40,843 bases of DNA from Akkermansia muciniphila (lineage in GTDB: Bacteria; Verrucomicrobiota; Verrucomicrobiia; Verrucomicrobiales; V1-33), in assembly GCA_945861415.1 (NCBI GenBank), contig CAMAUV010000040.1:1-40843 (forward strand), read 5' to 3'. The stretch's first letter is position 1. The number at the start of each line of letters is the position of its first letter. The notes beneath the pieces are model-generated. The model was not told the origin of the DNA. It saw only the letters and a list, made by a program, of their open reading frames with translations, and made no database searches. Position numbers and translations under genes: made by a program. Below, piece after piece: positions 1 to 8,077 of the stretch.

Positions 1-99
1 TTCTTCGGCGAGTTCGGCGACCGGCCTGCCGAGGGCCAGCAGCTCGACGGCTTGGGCTTTGAATTCGGGGGTGTAGCGCTTGCGTGGTTTCTGGTTCAT
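1..99 (-). CDS. IS3-family transposase OrfA, N-terminal 33 residues (partial)
   Basis: The translation starts MNQKPRKRYTPEFKAQAVEL and continues to the window edge. The motif RYTPEFKAQAVELL is the standard opening of the helix-turn-helix DNA-binding protein (OrfA) of IS3/IS911-type elements, in which OrfA binds the terminal repeats and is fused to the OrfB integrase by programmed frameshifting. Only the first helix region is visible; the rest of OrfA and OrfB lie to the left. The ATG at 99-97 is the only sensible start because the basic MNQKPRKR leader is typical of the family. Confidence 0.85.
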   Translation of the reverse strand, partial: MNQKPRKRYTPEFKAQAVELLALGRPVAELAEE

Positions 100-148
100 C
101 CGGTGCTTGGTTCTAGCGGTTGATGGTCCAGAAATCTAGCTCACCTCA
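1..148 (-). mobile_element. End of an IS3-family insertion sequence (partial, runs off left edge)
   Basis: The first 99 bases encode, leftward, the N-terminus of an IS3-type OrfA. Upstream of that start, the strand carrying the transposase gene begins TGAGGTGAGCTAGATTTCTG, with its first base at 148. IS3-family elements usually begin TG and end CA, so a terminus near 148 is plausible. The other end and any target-site duplication lie outside the window, so the boundary is inferred. Confidence 0.5.
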
Positions 149-459
149 GACCGGCAGCGCAGTGCCGGAGCAGGGTAAATTCTGCCTTGTGGCAAATGAA
201 AATATTCCCCGGTTTCCGTCTCCTTTCTACTGGCGGTTGTGATGAGTTATGAAGACAACGAAGAAGCACGTGCCAGCCGCTTTGTGGTGCTGTGGGTCAA
301 GGAATACGAGAATGTAATCATCGCCAGTCTAAGACGGACTAGCTTTTTCACAAAGTCATACGGCTCCCACCAAGGCTCCACTTTCCCGGGAAACGGTACC
401 CACCCCTACTGTAAAATCGACCTTTCGCCTTCGGGGGCTGACTGGTCAGGTGGCAGAGA
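149..459. other. Interrupted or decayed sequence next to the IS end
   Basis: No convincing complete gene is present. Directly after the presumed IS end, one rightward frame stays open for about 30 codons (ending ...RFPSPFYWRL) and stops at TGA 240-242. That stop overlaps an ATG at 242 (TGATG) that opens a 73-residue frame to 463. The first fragment has plausible protein composition and may be the 3' end of a gene cut by the IS insertion. The second is compositionally odd in its last half and may be noise. No match to a known family was recognised. Confidence 0.3.
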
Positions 460-935
460 TTGAAGAAACGACTAGTATTCTTTTTCTTGAGCGTCGCTGT
501 CGGGGTCGTCCGGCCAACCCAATTTCAAGCCGCGCCTCCATGGAACGCTTCTTTTTCCAAAACTTTATCCATAGAAAAGCGGAGAGGCTTCAGTCCATTG
601 TCAAGGACATCGGCCAGTGTTCCTCCTCTTGGAAACTTCAGCTCAATAGAGGGCCAGCCCGTGTTGGTCAGGGCAATCCCTGCAAGGCTCAATAACTGGA
701 GGATACCACTTATGGCGAAGAAAAAAGTTCCGCAGCGATATTTAATCAGGCCTCAAGTAGGTAAGTGGAGACTTTTTCGGCGAAAGGAGTGAAAGGAATC
801 ACGCCCACTGAAAGGAACGGAGTATTTGTTGTCTGTGATCCGCAAGTTTTTCCTAAAGATACCAGCGATTCCATGATCACTGCGATTTTTAAGCGTGCAG
901 TTTTCCAATTGCCCGTCTATGAGGGCAGATTTTAA
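460..935 (+). pseudogene. Broken gene for a small exported protein, family unknown
   Basis: A frame opening with TTG at 460 (overlapping the previous stop) encodes a good Sec signal peptide: KKRLV, then a hydrophobic FFFLSVAVGVV core, then a possible cleavage site after FQA. It runs to 792. A different frame from about 753 to TAA 933-935 encodes protein-like sequence ending VFQLPVYEGRF. This second frame also continues backwards through stops at 765 and 693. The pattern fits one gene of roughly 150 residues broken by at least one frameshift or nonsense change, perhaps after the nearby IS insertion. It could also be chance open frames. No domain was recognised, and there is no Shine-Dalgarno sequence before 460. 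Confidence 0.3.
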
Positions 936-959
936 CCGGTTAGCCGATCACTTTCGCCC

Positions 960-2759
960 ATGCCAGCTCTCCATATTCCACTTCTCGCAGCCATCGAACT
1001 GAAACTCGACTTCTGGGTCGTCGCTTTTTCAGCGGTGACCGTGGCCCTAACCATCTGGATGGGATTCTGGGCGGCTAAAAAGGCGCGCACGGCATCAGAC
1101 TTCTTTGTCGCCGGGCGCTCGGTGAGTGTGGGGTGGAATGCGTCGGCCATTTCCGGCGAGTATCTGAGTGCGGCCAGTTTCATGGGCATCGCGGGTATGG
1201 TGATGAGCAGCGGCTACGATGCACTGTGGTATCCCGTGTGCTATGCCTGCGGCTATTTGTTCCTGCTGCTGTTCATTGCGGGACCGCTGCGGAGGTTCGG
1301 TGCTTATACCATACCCGACTTCGCAGAGGGCAGGTTCGACTCGCCGCTCTTCCGCAAGATCGCGGTGACCTTCGTGCTGTTCATCGGCTTCTTCTACACC
1401 ATGCCGCAAATGAACGGGGCAGGGAAGGCACTGGCGTATATCATTCCCGGCATCCCTTACTGGGTGGGCGTGGTGGTGGTGGGCGCGGTGATCACGGTGA
1501 ATGTAGCGCTGGGCGGCATGAAGGGGATCACGCTGGTGCAGGCGTTCCAGTACTGGCTGAAGATGTTCGCCATTAGCGTGCCGGTGTTTGTGTTGCTGGC
1601 GGTGTATGGCGGGTATGGTCGGCAGTTGGATGCGAACCGCTCGCAGCTCGATAAAAAGGATGGCATCACCATCCAGGAGACCGCGGCGCGCGCGGATCTG
1701 AAGCGTGTGGAACTTCCCGCGAGCGATCCAGCCAAAAGAATCAGTGTGCCGGCGGATGAAGTGTGGATTTCTCCCTTCGGCCCTCGTTCCTCCAAGCCGG
1801 CCACCACGGCGAAGGCGGCGGGAGTAGAAATTTCCGACACGAAACCCTACGCGCTGCTCTGGACCTACTCGCTCATCATCGCGCTGGTCTGCGGCACGGC
1901 GGGACTGCCGCACATTCTGGTACGCTTTTACACCAACCCCGACGGTGTGGCCGCCAAGCGCACCACCATGTGGGTCATGATCCTCATTGGCGTCTTCTAC
2001 CTCTTCCCGCCCATCTTCGGCGTTCTGGGGCGGAACCTCATGCCGGAACTTTATAACGGAGCCAGCGGTGTGAAGGGCACGGACGGAAGCGTACTCAAAC
2101 TCCCGCTGCTGCTCGGCGGCACATGGGGCAGCGTGCTCAGCGGGGTGACCTGCGCGGGAGCGTTCGCCGCCTTCATGAGCACGTTCAGCGGACTGCTCGT
2201 GAGCATCACCAGTGCGCTAGCGCACGACATCTACGGCCGCATCCTGCGCCCTAAGAGCACGCCGGAGCAGCGCATGGGCATGTTCAAAGTCCTCGCCTTC
2301 GTCTGCGGGGCGGCGGCCATTCTTCTTGGTCTGGTGGTCGAGAATTTCGAGATCAACATGCTTGTCGGCTGGGCCTTTGCCATCGCCGCCACCAGCTACT
2401 TCCCTTTGCTCTTTCTGAGCACGTGGTGGCGCGGCATCACGATGAAAGGCGCGGCCACGGGCATGCTCTCCGGCGGTCTCCTCAGCCTCACGGCCATCGT
2501 CAGCACTATGTTCGCCGATAACGGGGGCGCGGATGGACTCAAGGCATGGTATGCCCAGCACCCGCTGGTCCGTACTCTTGCCGAGCAACCCGCGATCTGG
2601 GGTCTGCCGCTGGCGCTGCTGCTCATGGTGTTCGTTTCCAAAGCCACCCGCACCACTGTCCCTCCGGACGCCCGCCGCAAGATGCTGGTGCTGCACGCCC
2701 CAGAAACTCTCGGCCTGAAGGAAGAGTATATTAAAGAGCACGAGGCCATCGGGCACTAG
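960..2759 (+). CDS. Sodium:solute symporter, ActP (cation/acetate)-like
   Basis: This 599-residue protein is a member of the SSS transporter family, which uses the sodium gradient to import organic acids, sugars or amino acids. Many hydrophobic helices alternate with short loops. Family signatures include ADSDFFVAGRS-like TASDFFVAGRS near residue 43, the SGEYLSAASFMGIAG stretch near 65, and GTAGLPHILVRFYT near 318, which is most like ActP and related monocarboxylate carriers. A hydrophilic insert of about 75 residues (about 223-300) separates two membrane segments and makes the protein longer than ActP of E. coli (549). The ATG at 960 places the first helix (FWVVAFSAVTVALTIWMGF) near residue 18. 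No clear Shine-Dalgarno is present. The gene stands alone, converging on the next one. The substrate cannot be fixed from sequence. Confidence 0.88.
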   Translation: MPALHIPLLAAIELKLDFWVVAFSAVTVALTIWMGFWAAKKARTASDFFVAGRSVSVGWNASAISGEYLSAASFMGIAGMVMSSGYDALWYPVCYACGYLFLLLFIAGPLRRFGAYTIPDFAEGRFDSPLFRKIAVTFVLFIGFFYTMPQMNGAGKALAYIIPGIPYWVGVVVVGAVITVNVALGGMKGITLVQAFQYWLKMFAISVPVFVLLAVYGGYGRQLDANRSQLDKKDGITIQETAARADLKRVELPASDPAKRISVPADEVWISPFGPRSSKPATTAKAAGVEISDTKPYALLWTYSLIIALVCGTAGLPHILVRFYTNPDGVAAKRTTMWVMILIGVFYLFPPIFGVLGRNLMPELYNGASGVKGTDGSVLKLPLLLGGTWGSVLSGVTCAGAFAAFMSTFSGLLVSITSALAHDIYGRILRPKSTPEQRMGMFKVLAFVCGAAAILLGLVVENFEINMLVGWAFAIAATSYFPLLFLSTWWRGITMKGAATGMLSGGLLSLTAIVSTMFADNGGADGLKAWYAQHPLVRTLAEQPAIWGLPLALLLMVFVSKATRTTVPPDARRKMLVLHAPETLGLKEEYIKEHEAIGH

Positions 2760-2821
2760 CCGCTCGGCGTTGTAATTCGCAACCCACGGTCGAGCCCCGA
2801 AAGGATTCGGCGGCGCTGCGG

Positions 2822-5353
2822 CTAAGCTTCCCCCATGACCTGAGTGAAACCAGCGGGTCCGCTCGCCGCGACGATGGCTGTGGCCGCTTTGCTTACGGCC
2901 CGGTAGTGCAGTGACTCGAACGTCAGGGCCAGCAGGAACAGTATCCCCAGCACCCAGACCGGGTTCCATTGTGCAAGGAACACTAGGGCGATGCCCGCGG
3001 CTGAGGCCACCCCGAAAGCGAGCGCCAGCCGAAATCTTGCGCGCGTGGAAATGCGCACCCGTGTAAGCGCCCGGCCGCTTCCGTGGTATTCCGTGACGGT
3101 GCTGAAGCGGACCTGCCATATGCGTCCAATGGCCGATTCCATATCCCAGTCGCGCCACCCATCGTCGCTGCGCACCGGGACTCCCTCGCTCTGAAGATGA
3201 GCCGCTAGCGCCTCCAACAGGGCGTGACGGTCTTGTCCGTCTTCGCTCCAAAGCTCTAGCGCGGCGACCCTTTTATAATACCACAGCCTTGGCTTCTGGT
3301 CCGAGTTACGGTTCATCCATGGTCCTGCGGGGATGGCGCCCAAGCGGCGGTTCCAAACAAATCGTGTCCAGCCGCGCACTACGGGCTGGGCCAGCAGCAG
3401 CCACCAGAGCAGCAGTCGGGAGCGGGTTCCGCGCCAGCGGCGGGCCAACGGCAGACGCAAGGCCTGACGCAGCGTGTAAACCAGTGGCAGCGCTGCTAGC
3501 GCCAGTGCAACCCAGCCGAGCGGCGGCAGCCACAGCGCATTAAGCGCCATCGCCGACACCAGCAGCCACCACGAAAAGCCAGTCAACAGCCAACCCAATT
3601 CGCTGGCCGGTGCCCCGTAAATCGCCTGATACCCCGCGCTGCCAAACACGCCGCTGTAGATGCGGCTGGCATGATGCGAGAGATGCTTCAGCGCTTTCTG
3701 ATAAACTGCACCGCGCCAGCGGGCGCCGCCCAGTTGACCAAATCGGCTACTGTGCCGTGTGGTGAGCAGCGCTTCAGCTTTGCCATACCCGGCCTGCTGC
3801 CGGAAAAAAGCGCGCACCGTAAAGCGCCTGTAGTGCCAGACCATGGCCGCCGCAGTGAATGCAATGGTGTGTCCCTGCTCCATCAATCGCCAGCAAAAGT
3901 CCACATCGTCTCCCGCAGCGTGATACTTCGGACGGAAGCCGTTCACTTCATCGAACACGTGCTTCCGCACCGCCATGTTGCAGCCCGGTATGTGCTCCGC
4001 TGTGGTGTCAGTGAGCAGCACGTGTGCCGGGCCGCCCGGCGCCGCGATCACGCAGGCCTGACTACGGTTCATCGGCGCTGGGGGTATATTAGGACCGCCC
4101 GCTGCAGCGACTTGTGGATCCTCAAACGCGCGAAGAAGGTGAATGAGCCAGGTGGGGTCCACCACGCAGTCGTCATCAGTGTAGGCGAGAATGCTGCTGC
4201 GCGCGGCCGCAGCTCCCGTATTACGAGCTACTGCCAGTCCTTGCAACTCCTGTCGGATGTAGCGGACAAATTGAAACTGCTTCACGATTGAGGCGATGTC
4301 CTCTGTGCTGCCATCGTCCACGACGATAGCTTCGAGACTGGGATAATCTAGGCGCGCAATTGAAGCGAGGCATTCCGCCAGCGTGTGCGAGCCGTTTCGC
4401 GTGCAGACGATGATGCTTACCGTGGGAGGATCAGCAGGGATTAGTTCGTGCGCATCTGGCGGGCCACCCTCCAGCAAGGTCCACGCAGGACGCGGCTTGC
4501 GTAGGAGGGTGGTGAGACCGAACTCCCATTCGGTGACATCCCGGCCGCCCCGGTGCCATTCATCCGTGAAGGAAAAGATCAGATTTCCGGCCACCCCGCG
4601 CTCCATGCAGATGCGGCGCTGCCATTCCAGGATGGCCGCCTGCTGCATCGCACCCAACCGTAGGAAATCCGCTCCAAACTCAGAAATGACCAGCGGGGCA
4701 TCGCCCGCGATGTTCTGGAGCCGCGCCGTGTAGCGGTCAAAGTCCTCTTCATTTTCAAGATAGACATTGAAGGCGGTGAAGTCGGCATTGGCCGGCTGGA
4801 GATACTCCGTGCTGGGGTAGTTGGCATAGGCCACCAGCAGGTCCGGAGCGGCGTCACGCGCAGCATCAATGAGTTCCTCCAGAAACCGCTGTACGCGGGC
4901 CGCTCCCATCCAGCGCACAAGGGGCGCCTGCAGCTCATTGCCGACAAAAAGAACAATTGCTTCCGGTCGTCGGGCCAGCCGCTGCGCTGTCTCGCGCACA
5001 GCTTTCAGCGCCGCTTTTTGCGTTTTGGGGGATGAGAGAAAATCTATGTGATCCGTCCAGCCGACCCCCGCCGCAACGCTGAGCCCACGCAGGCCACAAA
5101 GATCGAGGAACCAGTCCGGCGGCGGCAGAAACAGTCGCACCGTATTGGCTCCCCACGCTGCTATCATGTCAAGGTCGCGGGCCGTCTGCTCCCGCGAGGG
5201 CAGTCCGTCCTCACCGCGGAAGGGTCCATAAGTCAGGCCATGCATCATCCAGTGCCTGCCTCCGCGCGCGAAATATTTCCCGGCCACGATAGGGCGCGGC
5301 GGAATACTGGCGGAGAGGGAAGGGGAGTCTTGCATGGACGAATCAGAAGCCAT
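2822..5353 (-). CDS. Fusion of a GH2/GH5-like TIM-barrel glycosidase with a family-2 glycosyltransferase
   Basis: One 843-residue chain carries two carbohydrate-active halves. Residues about 20-300 look like the catalytic barrel of clan A glycosidases: GANTVRLFLPPPDWF at 68, VGNE with the likely acid/base Glu140, and VISEFGAD with the likely nucleophile Glu225. Residues about 310-500 are a GT2 domain: TVSIIVCTRNG, VVDDGS, YTDDDC (metal-binding DxD, 393-395), and AGDDVDFCWRL with a downstream QAGYGKAE motif. Membrane helices follow near 565-610, with a second pair near 770-805. There is no signal peptide, so the GT2 part probably faces the cytoplasm. The role may be synthesis or remodelling of a surface or storage polysaccharide. 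All catalytic residues expected of both halves appear present. The gene is divergent from the DUF72 gene (100 bp gap) and converges on the symporter. Confidence 0.85.
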   Translation of the reverse strand: MASDSSMQDSPSLSASIPPRPIVAGKYFARGGRHWMMHGLTYGPFRGEDGLPSREQTARDLDMIAAWGANTVRLFLPPPDWFLDLCGLRGLSVAAGVGWTDHIDFLSSPKTQKAALKAVRETAQRLARRPEAIVLFVGNELQAPLVRWMGAARVQRFLEELIDAARDAAPDLLVAYANYPSTEYLQPANADFTAFNVYLENEEDFDRYTARLQNIAGDAPLVISEFGADFLRLGAMQQAAILEWQRRICMERGVAGNLIFSFTDEWHRGGRDVTEWEFGLTTLLRKPRPAWTLLEGGPPDAHELIPADPPTVSIIVCTRNGSHTLAECLASIARLDYPSLEAIVVDDGSTEDIASIVKQFQFVRYIRQELQGLAVARNTGAAAARSSILAYTDDDCVVDPTWLIHLLRAFEDPQVAAAGGPNIPPAPMNRSQACVIAAPGGPAHVLLTDTTAEHIPGCNMAVRKHVFDEVNGFRPKYHAAGDDVDFCWRLMEQGHTIAFTAAAMVWHYRRFTVRAFFRQQAGYGKAEALLTTRHSSRFGQLGGARWRGAVYQKALKHLSHHASRIYSGVFGSAGYQAIYGAPASELGWLLTGFSWWLLVSAMALNALWLPPLGWVALALAALPLVYTLRQALRLPLARRWRGTRSRLLLWWLLLAQPVVRGWTRFVWNRRLGAIPAGPWMNRNSDQKPRLWYYKRVAALELWSEDGQDRHALLEALAAHLQSEGVPVRSDDGWRDWDMESAIGRIWQVRFSTVTEYHGSGRALTRVRISTRARFRLALAFGVASAAGIALVFLAQWNPVWVLGILFLLALTFESLHYRAVSKAATAIVAASGPAGFTQVMGEA

Positions 5354-5453
5354 TTCTTATGCTTCGCCGCCTTAATGGGAACAAGGTTTTCGGGGAATCT
5401 TTACGGCGCAGGGGTAGCTTGATTGAGCAAAGTGCAGGGGTTAAAGGGGTAAC

Positions 5454-6395
5454 ATGTTCACCTCCGCTCCCGTCATTCAGACGCTCGCGCGACAGGGCGT
5501 GCTCATTGGCACGTCCTCGTGGAAGTATCCGGGCTGGCTGGGCCAGTTGTATGACCCGGGGCGCTATCAAACCCGCGGGCGGTTCTCGAATGCGAAATTC
5601 GAAGCCGGTTGCCTCACGGAGTATGCAGAAACCTTCGGCACTGTCTGCGTGGATGCCGGCTACTACGCGTTTCCTTCCGAGAAATACCTTAGCGGGCTCG
5701 TGGAGCAGGTGCCGCCACATTTCCGCTTTGGTTTCAAAGTTACAGAGGACATCACTGTGAAGCGGTTCCCCCGCCTGCCGCGCCTCGGCCTGCGCGCGGG
5801 GCAGGTGAATGAGCACTTTCTCGACTCCGAAGTCTTTGTGCGCAGCTTTCTGGAGCCATGTGCGCTCATCCGGTCGCAGGTAGGCGTACTTATCTTCGAA
5901 TTCTCCCATTTCCATCCCGGCGACTTCGATCGGGGACGTGATTTCATCGTGATGCTCGACCGCTTTCTCGCGGCGCTGCCGCGCGACTGGCAGTATGCTG
6001 TGGAGATCAGAAACAAGACTTTCCTCCATCCGGAATACTTCGCAATGCTGCGCAGCCACGGCGTGGCTCACTGCTATAATTCATGGGAGCGAATGCCGCC
6101 GGTGCCGGAGCAGTTGGCCATGCCGGAAAGCCGAACGGCTGAATTTCTCGCCGCTCGGTTTTTGCTCACCGCCGGCCGCAAATATGCAGCCGCCGTGGGC
6201 GCCTTTGCGCCTTACTCGGAAACTAAAGCGCCGGACTGCGATGCTCGCGCGGCGGCCTTTCAGATAATCCTCGAAGCCCGGCGGAAAATGCGGCAGACAT
6301 CTTACATCTTCGTGAACAACCGACTGGAGGGCAATGCGCTCAATACAATCGCGGTGGTCACGGCAGGGATGCCGCCACAGGATGAATCGCCATAG
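5454..6395 (+). CDS. DUF72 (YecE-like) TIM-barrel protein
   Basis: The 313-residue product matches the DUF72 family from end to end. Diagnostic stretches are GVLIGTSSWKYPGWLGQLY near residue 15, FGFKVTEDIT near 93, VEIRNKTFLHPEYFAMLRSHG near 183 and YIFVNNRLEGNALNT near 285. DUF72 proteins adopt a TIM barrel related to xylose-isomerase-like folds; their reaction is not established. A purine-rich AAAGGGG at 5443-5449, four bases before ATG 5454, supports this start. The upstream gene is divergent, so the 100 bp between them should hold both promoters. There is no signal peptide; the product is cytoplasmic. Confidence 0.92.
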   Translation: MFTSAPVIQTLARQGVLIGTSSWKYPGWLGQLYDPGRYQTRGRFSNAKFEAGCLTEYAETFGTVCVDAGYYAFPSEKYLSGLVEQVPPHFRFGFKVTEDITVKRFPRLPRLGLRAGQVNEHFLDSEVFVRSFLEPCALIRSQVGVLIFEFSHFHPGDFDRGRDFIVMLDRFLAALPRDWQYAVEIRNKTFLHPEYFAMLRSHGVAHCYNSWERMPPVPEQLAMPESRTAEFLAARFLLTAGRKYAAAVGAFAPYSETKAPDCDARAAAFQIILEARRKMRQTSYIFVNNRLEGNALNTIAVVTAGMPPQDESP

Positions 6396-6487
6396 TGCTG
6401 CGCCGCGAAATGGCAGAGGGTGCCTTGGTCAAAAAACCTGAAAGCAACCCATCACAATCCAAGTAACAGCAGATCAGCCAAAACCTT

Positions 6488-7882
6488 ATGAAAACAAGTT
6501 CTCCATCCACTTTCTCCCGCCGCCGCTTTTTTGGAATCGCCGGTGGCACCGCCGCCGCCACCTTTACCGCGCGCAGCTGGGCGCAGGTCGCGGGGGCCAA
6601 TTCTGATCTCCGCGTCGGAGTCATTGGTGCTGGCGGGCGGGGCGGCGCCCACCTTTCAGCCTACTCCAACATGAAGGGAGTCCGTCTGGTGGCGAAATGC
6701 GACGTCGATCCCAAGGTTTCGGCGGAATATCGCGATCCCCGCAAGTTGCTTGATGCCAAAGACATCGATGTGATCTCCATCGCCACGCCGAATCACTGGC
6801 ATGCCCTAGCTTCGATCTGGGCCGTGCAGACCGGGAGGGATGTCTATGTGGAGAAGCCGGTTTCGCACAATGTCAGTGAAGGCCGGCGGATCGTGGAGTT
6901 CGCGAGGAAATTCGGGAAGATCGTCCAGACCGGCACCCAGTGCCGGAGCAGCCGCACAGGCATCGCCGAAGCCGTGAAGTGGGTGCAGGAAGGCAACCTC
7001 GGCAAGATCACCGTCTCCCGTGGTCTCTGCTACAAAAACCGCGGCAGCATCGGCAAAACCGAAGGCCCGCAACCCATCCCGGAGGTCATTGACTACGACG
7101 TCTGGTGCGGCCCCGCCGCGAACATTCCCCTGCGCCGCAAAAAACTTCAATACGACTGGCACTGGGTCTGGAACACCGGCAACGGCGACCTCGGCAACCA
7201 AGGCATCCACCAGATGGACATCTGCCGGTGGTTCCTTGGCGAGAATGCCCTCGCTCCGAAAGTCCTCAGCTTCGGCGGCCGCCTCGGCTACGAGGACGAT
7301 GGCGAAACCCCAAACACACAAGTCGTTTATCAGGCGTATGCCAAAGCTCCACTCCTCTTCGAAGTGCGCGGCCTGCCAACGAAAGGGCACATGGGAGCCG
7401 GTGTCGGTTGCATCATTCACTGTGAGGGCGGGCACGTCGTCGTGCCGAACTACGAGTCAGCCATCGCCTATGACAAGGACGGCAAAGAGATCAAAAAGTG
7501 GAAGGGGGCCGAGAGCCATTTTGTGAATTTCATCGACGCCGTCAGAAGCCGCAAGTCCACGGACCTCTACGCCGATATCCTAGAAGGCCACCTCAGCAGC
7601 GCGCTCTGCCACACAGGGAATATTTCTTATCAGCTCGGCCAGAAAAAGACGCGCGAGGAATTAGATGCCGCGCTGAAAGCAGACACCAACCTCACGGAAT
7701 CCTTTGGACGTATGGCGGAGCACCTCGCTGCCAACAAGGTGGACCTTACGGCGACACCCGCGACCCTCGGCATGGCTCTTACTATGGATCCGGTCACCGA
7801 AACCTTCCCGGGCAACGACGCCGCCAACGCCATGCTCACCCGGGTCCCACGCGAACCGTATGCAGTGCCGGAAAAGGCCTGA
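6488..7882 (+). CDS. Tat-exported Gfo/Idh/MocA-family oxidoreductase
   Basis: The 464-residue product begins with a twin-arginine signal (FSRRRFFGIAGG, Arg pair within residues 11-13, then an Ala-rich core ending at SWAQ). A Rossmann NAD(P)-binding fold follows, with GVIGAGGRGG at about 45-54 and the family EKP motif at 122-124, whose Lys123 is normally catalytic. The C-terminal half has the alpha/beta substrate domain (GNQGIHQMDICRWFLG). Exported relatives act on sugars or polyols and often keep the cofactor tightly bound, as in glucose-fructose oxidoreductase. It opens a same-strand run leading to the cupredoxin, propeller and DUF1080 genes, which suggests periplasmic sugar oxidation. The substrate is unknown. 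Confidence 0.93.
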   Translation: MKTSSPSTFSRRRFFGIAGGTAAATFTARSWAQVAGANSDLRVGVIGAGGRGGAHLSAYSNMKGVRLVAKCDVDPKVSAEYRDPRKLLDAKDIDVISIATPNHWHALASIWAVQTGRDVYVEKPVSHNVSEGRRIVEFARKFGKIVQTGTQCRSSRTGIAEAVKWVQEGNLGKITVSRGLCYKNRGSIGKTEGPQPIPEVIDYDVWCGPAANIPLRRKKLQYDWHWVWNTGNGDLGNQGIHQMDICRWFLGENALAPKVLSFGGRLGYEDDGETPNTQVVYQAYAKAPLLFEVRGLPTKGHMGAGVGCIIHCEGGHVVVPNYESAIAYDKDGKEIKKWKGAESHFVNFIDAVRSRKSTDLYADILEGHLSSALCHTGNISYQLGQKKTREELDAALKADTNLTESFGRMAEHLAANKVDLTATPATLGMALTMDPVTETFPGNDAANAMLTRVPREPYAVPEKA

Positions 7883-7939
7883 TTCCATTTCCTTCTTCAG
7901 AATCAGCCTATTTCGAGCTGGAGGCTCAAGGGAAACTAG

Positions 7940-7959
7940 CCGGTGGCGCCAGCCACCGG
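7940..7959. repeat. Perfect 8-bp inverted repeat (hairpin)
   Basis: CCGGTGGC, a four-base GCCA loop, then GCCACCGG lies in the 195 bp between the oxidoreductase and the cupredoxin gene. There is no T-tract after it on either strand, so it is not a standard intrinsic terminator. It could be an mRNA-stabilising or attenuating hairpin between two operon genes, or a copy of a dispersed short palindrome. Confidence 0.55.
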
Positions 7960-8077
7960 GGATCGGTCTTAGCTTCTCCCGGCCCTAGTTGGGGACGCGG
8001 ATTTCTCGCCGCATTCTAATTTTGCCGAAAGAATGCAACGCGACCGAGCGTTCCGTTAGCACCCTTTCATATTAAAC

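Noticed and set aside
1095..1913. Leftward 272-codon open frame
   Set aside because: Antisense to the symporter, with His/Arg-rich composition typical of a reverse-frame shadow.
2217..3251. Leftward open frame of 344 codons across the symporter end and the glycosyltransferase gene
   Set aside because: It lies antisense to one real gene and in another frame of the next, is Arg/Gly/His-rich and has no motif. GC-rich DNA produces such shadows.
5343..6071. Leftward 242-codon open frame
   Set aside because: Antisense to the clearly real DUF72 gene and overlapping the start of the leftward glycosyltransferase gene; no family motif.
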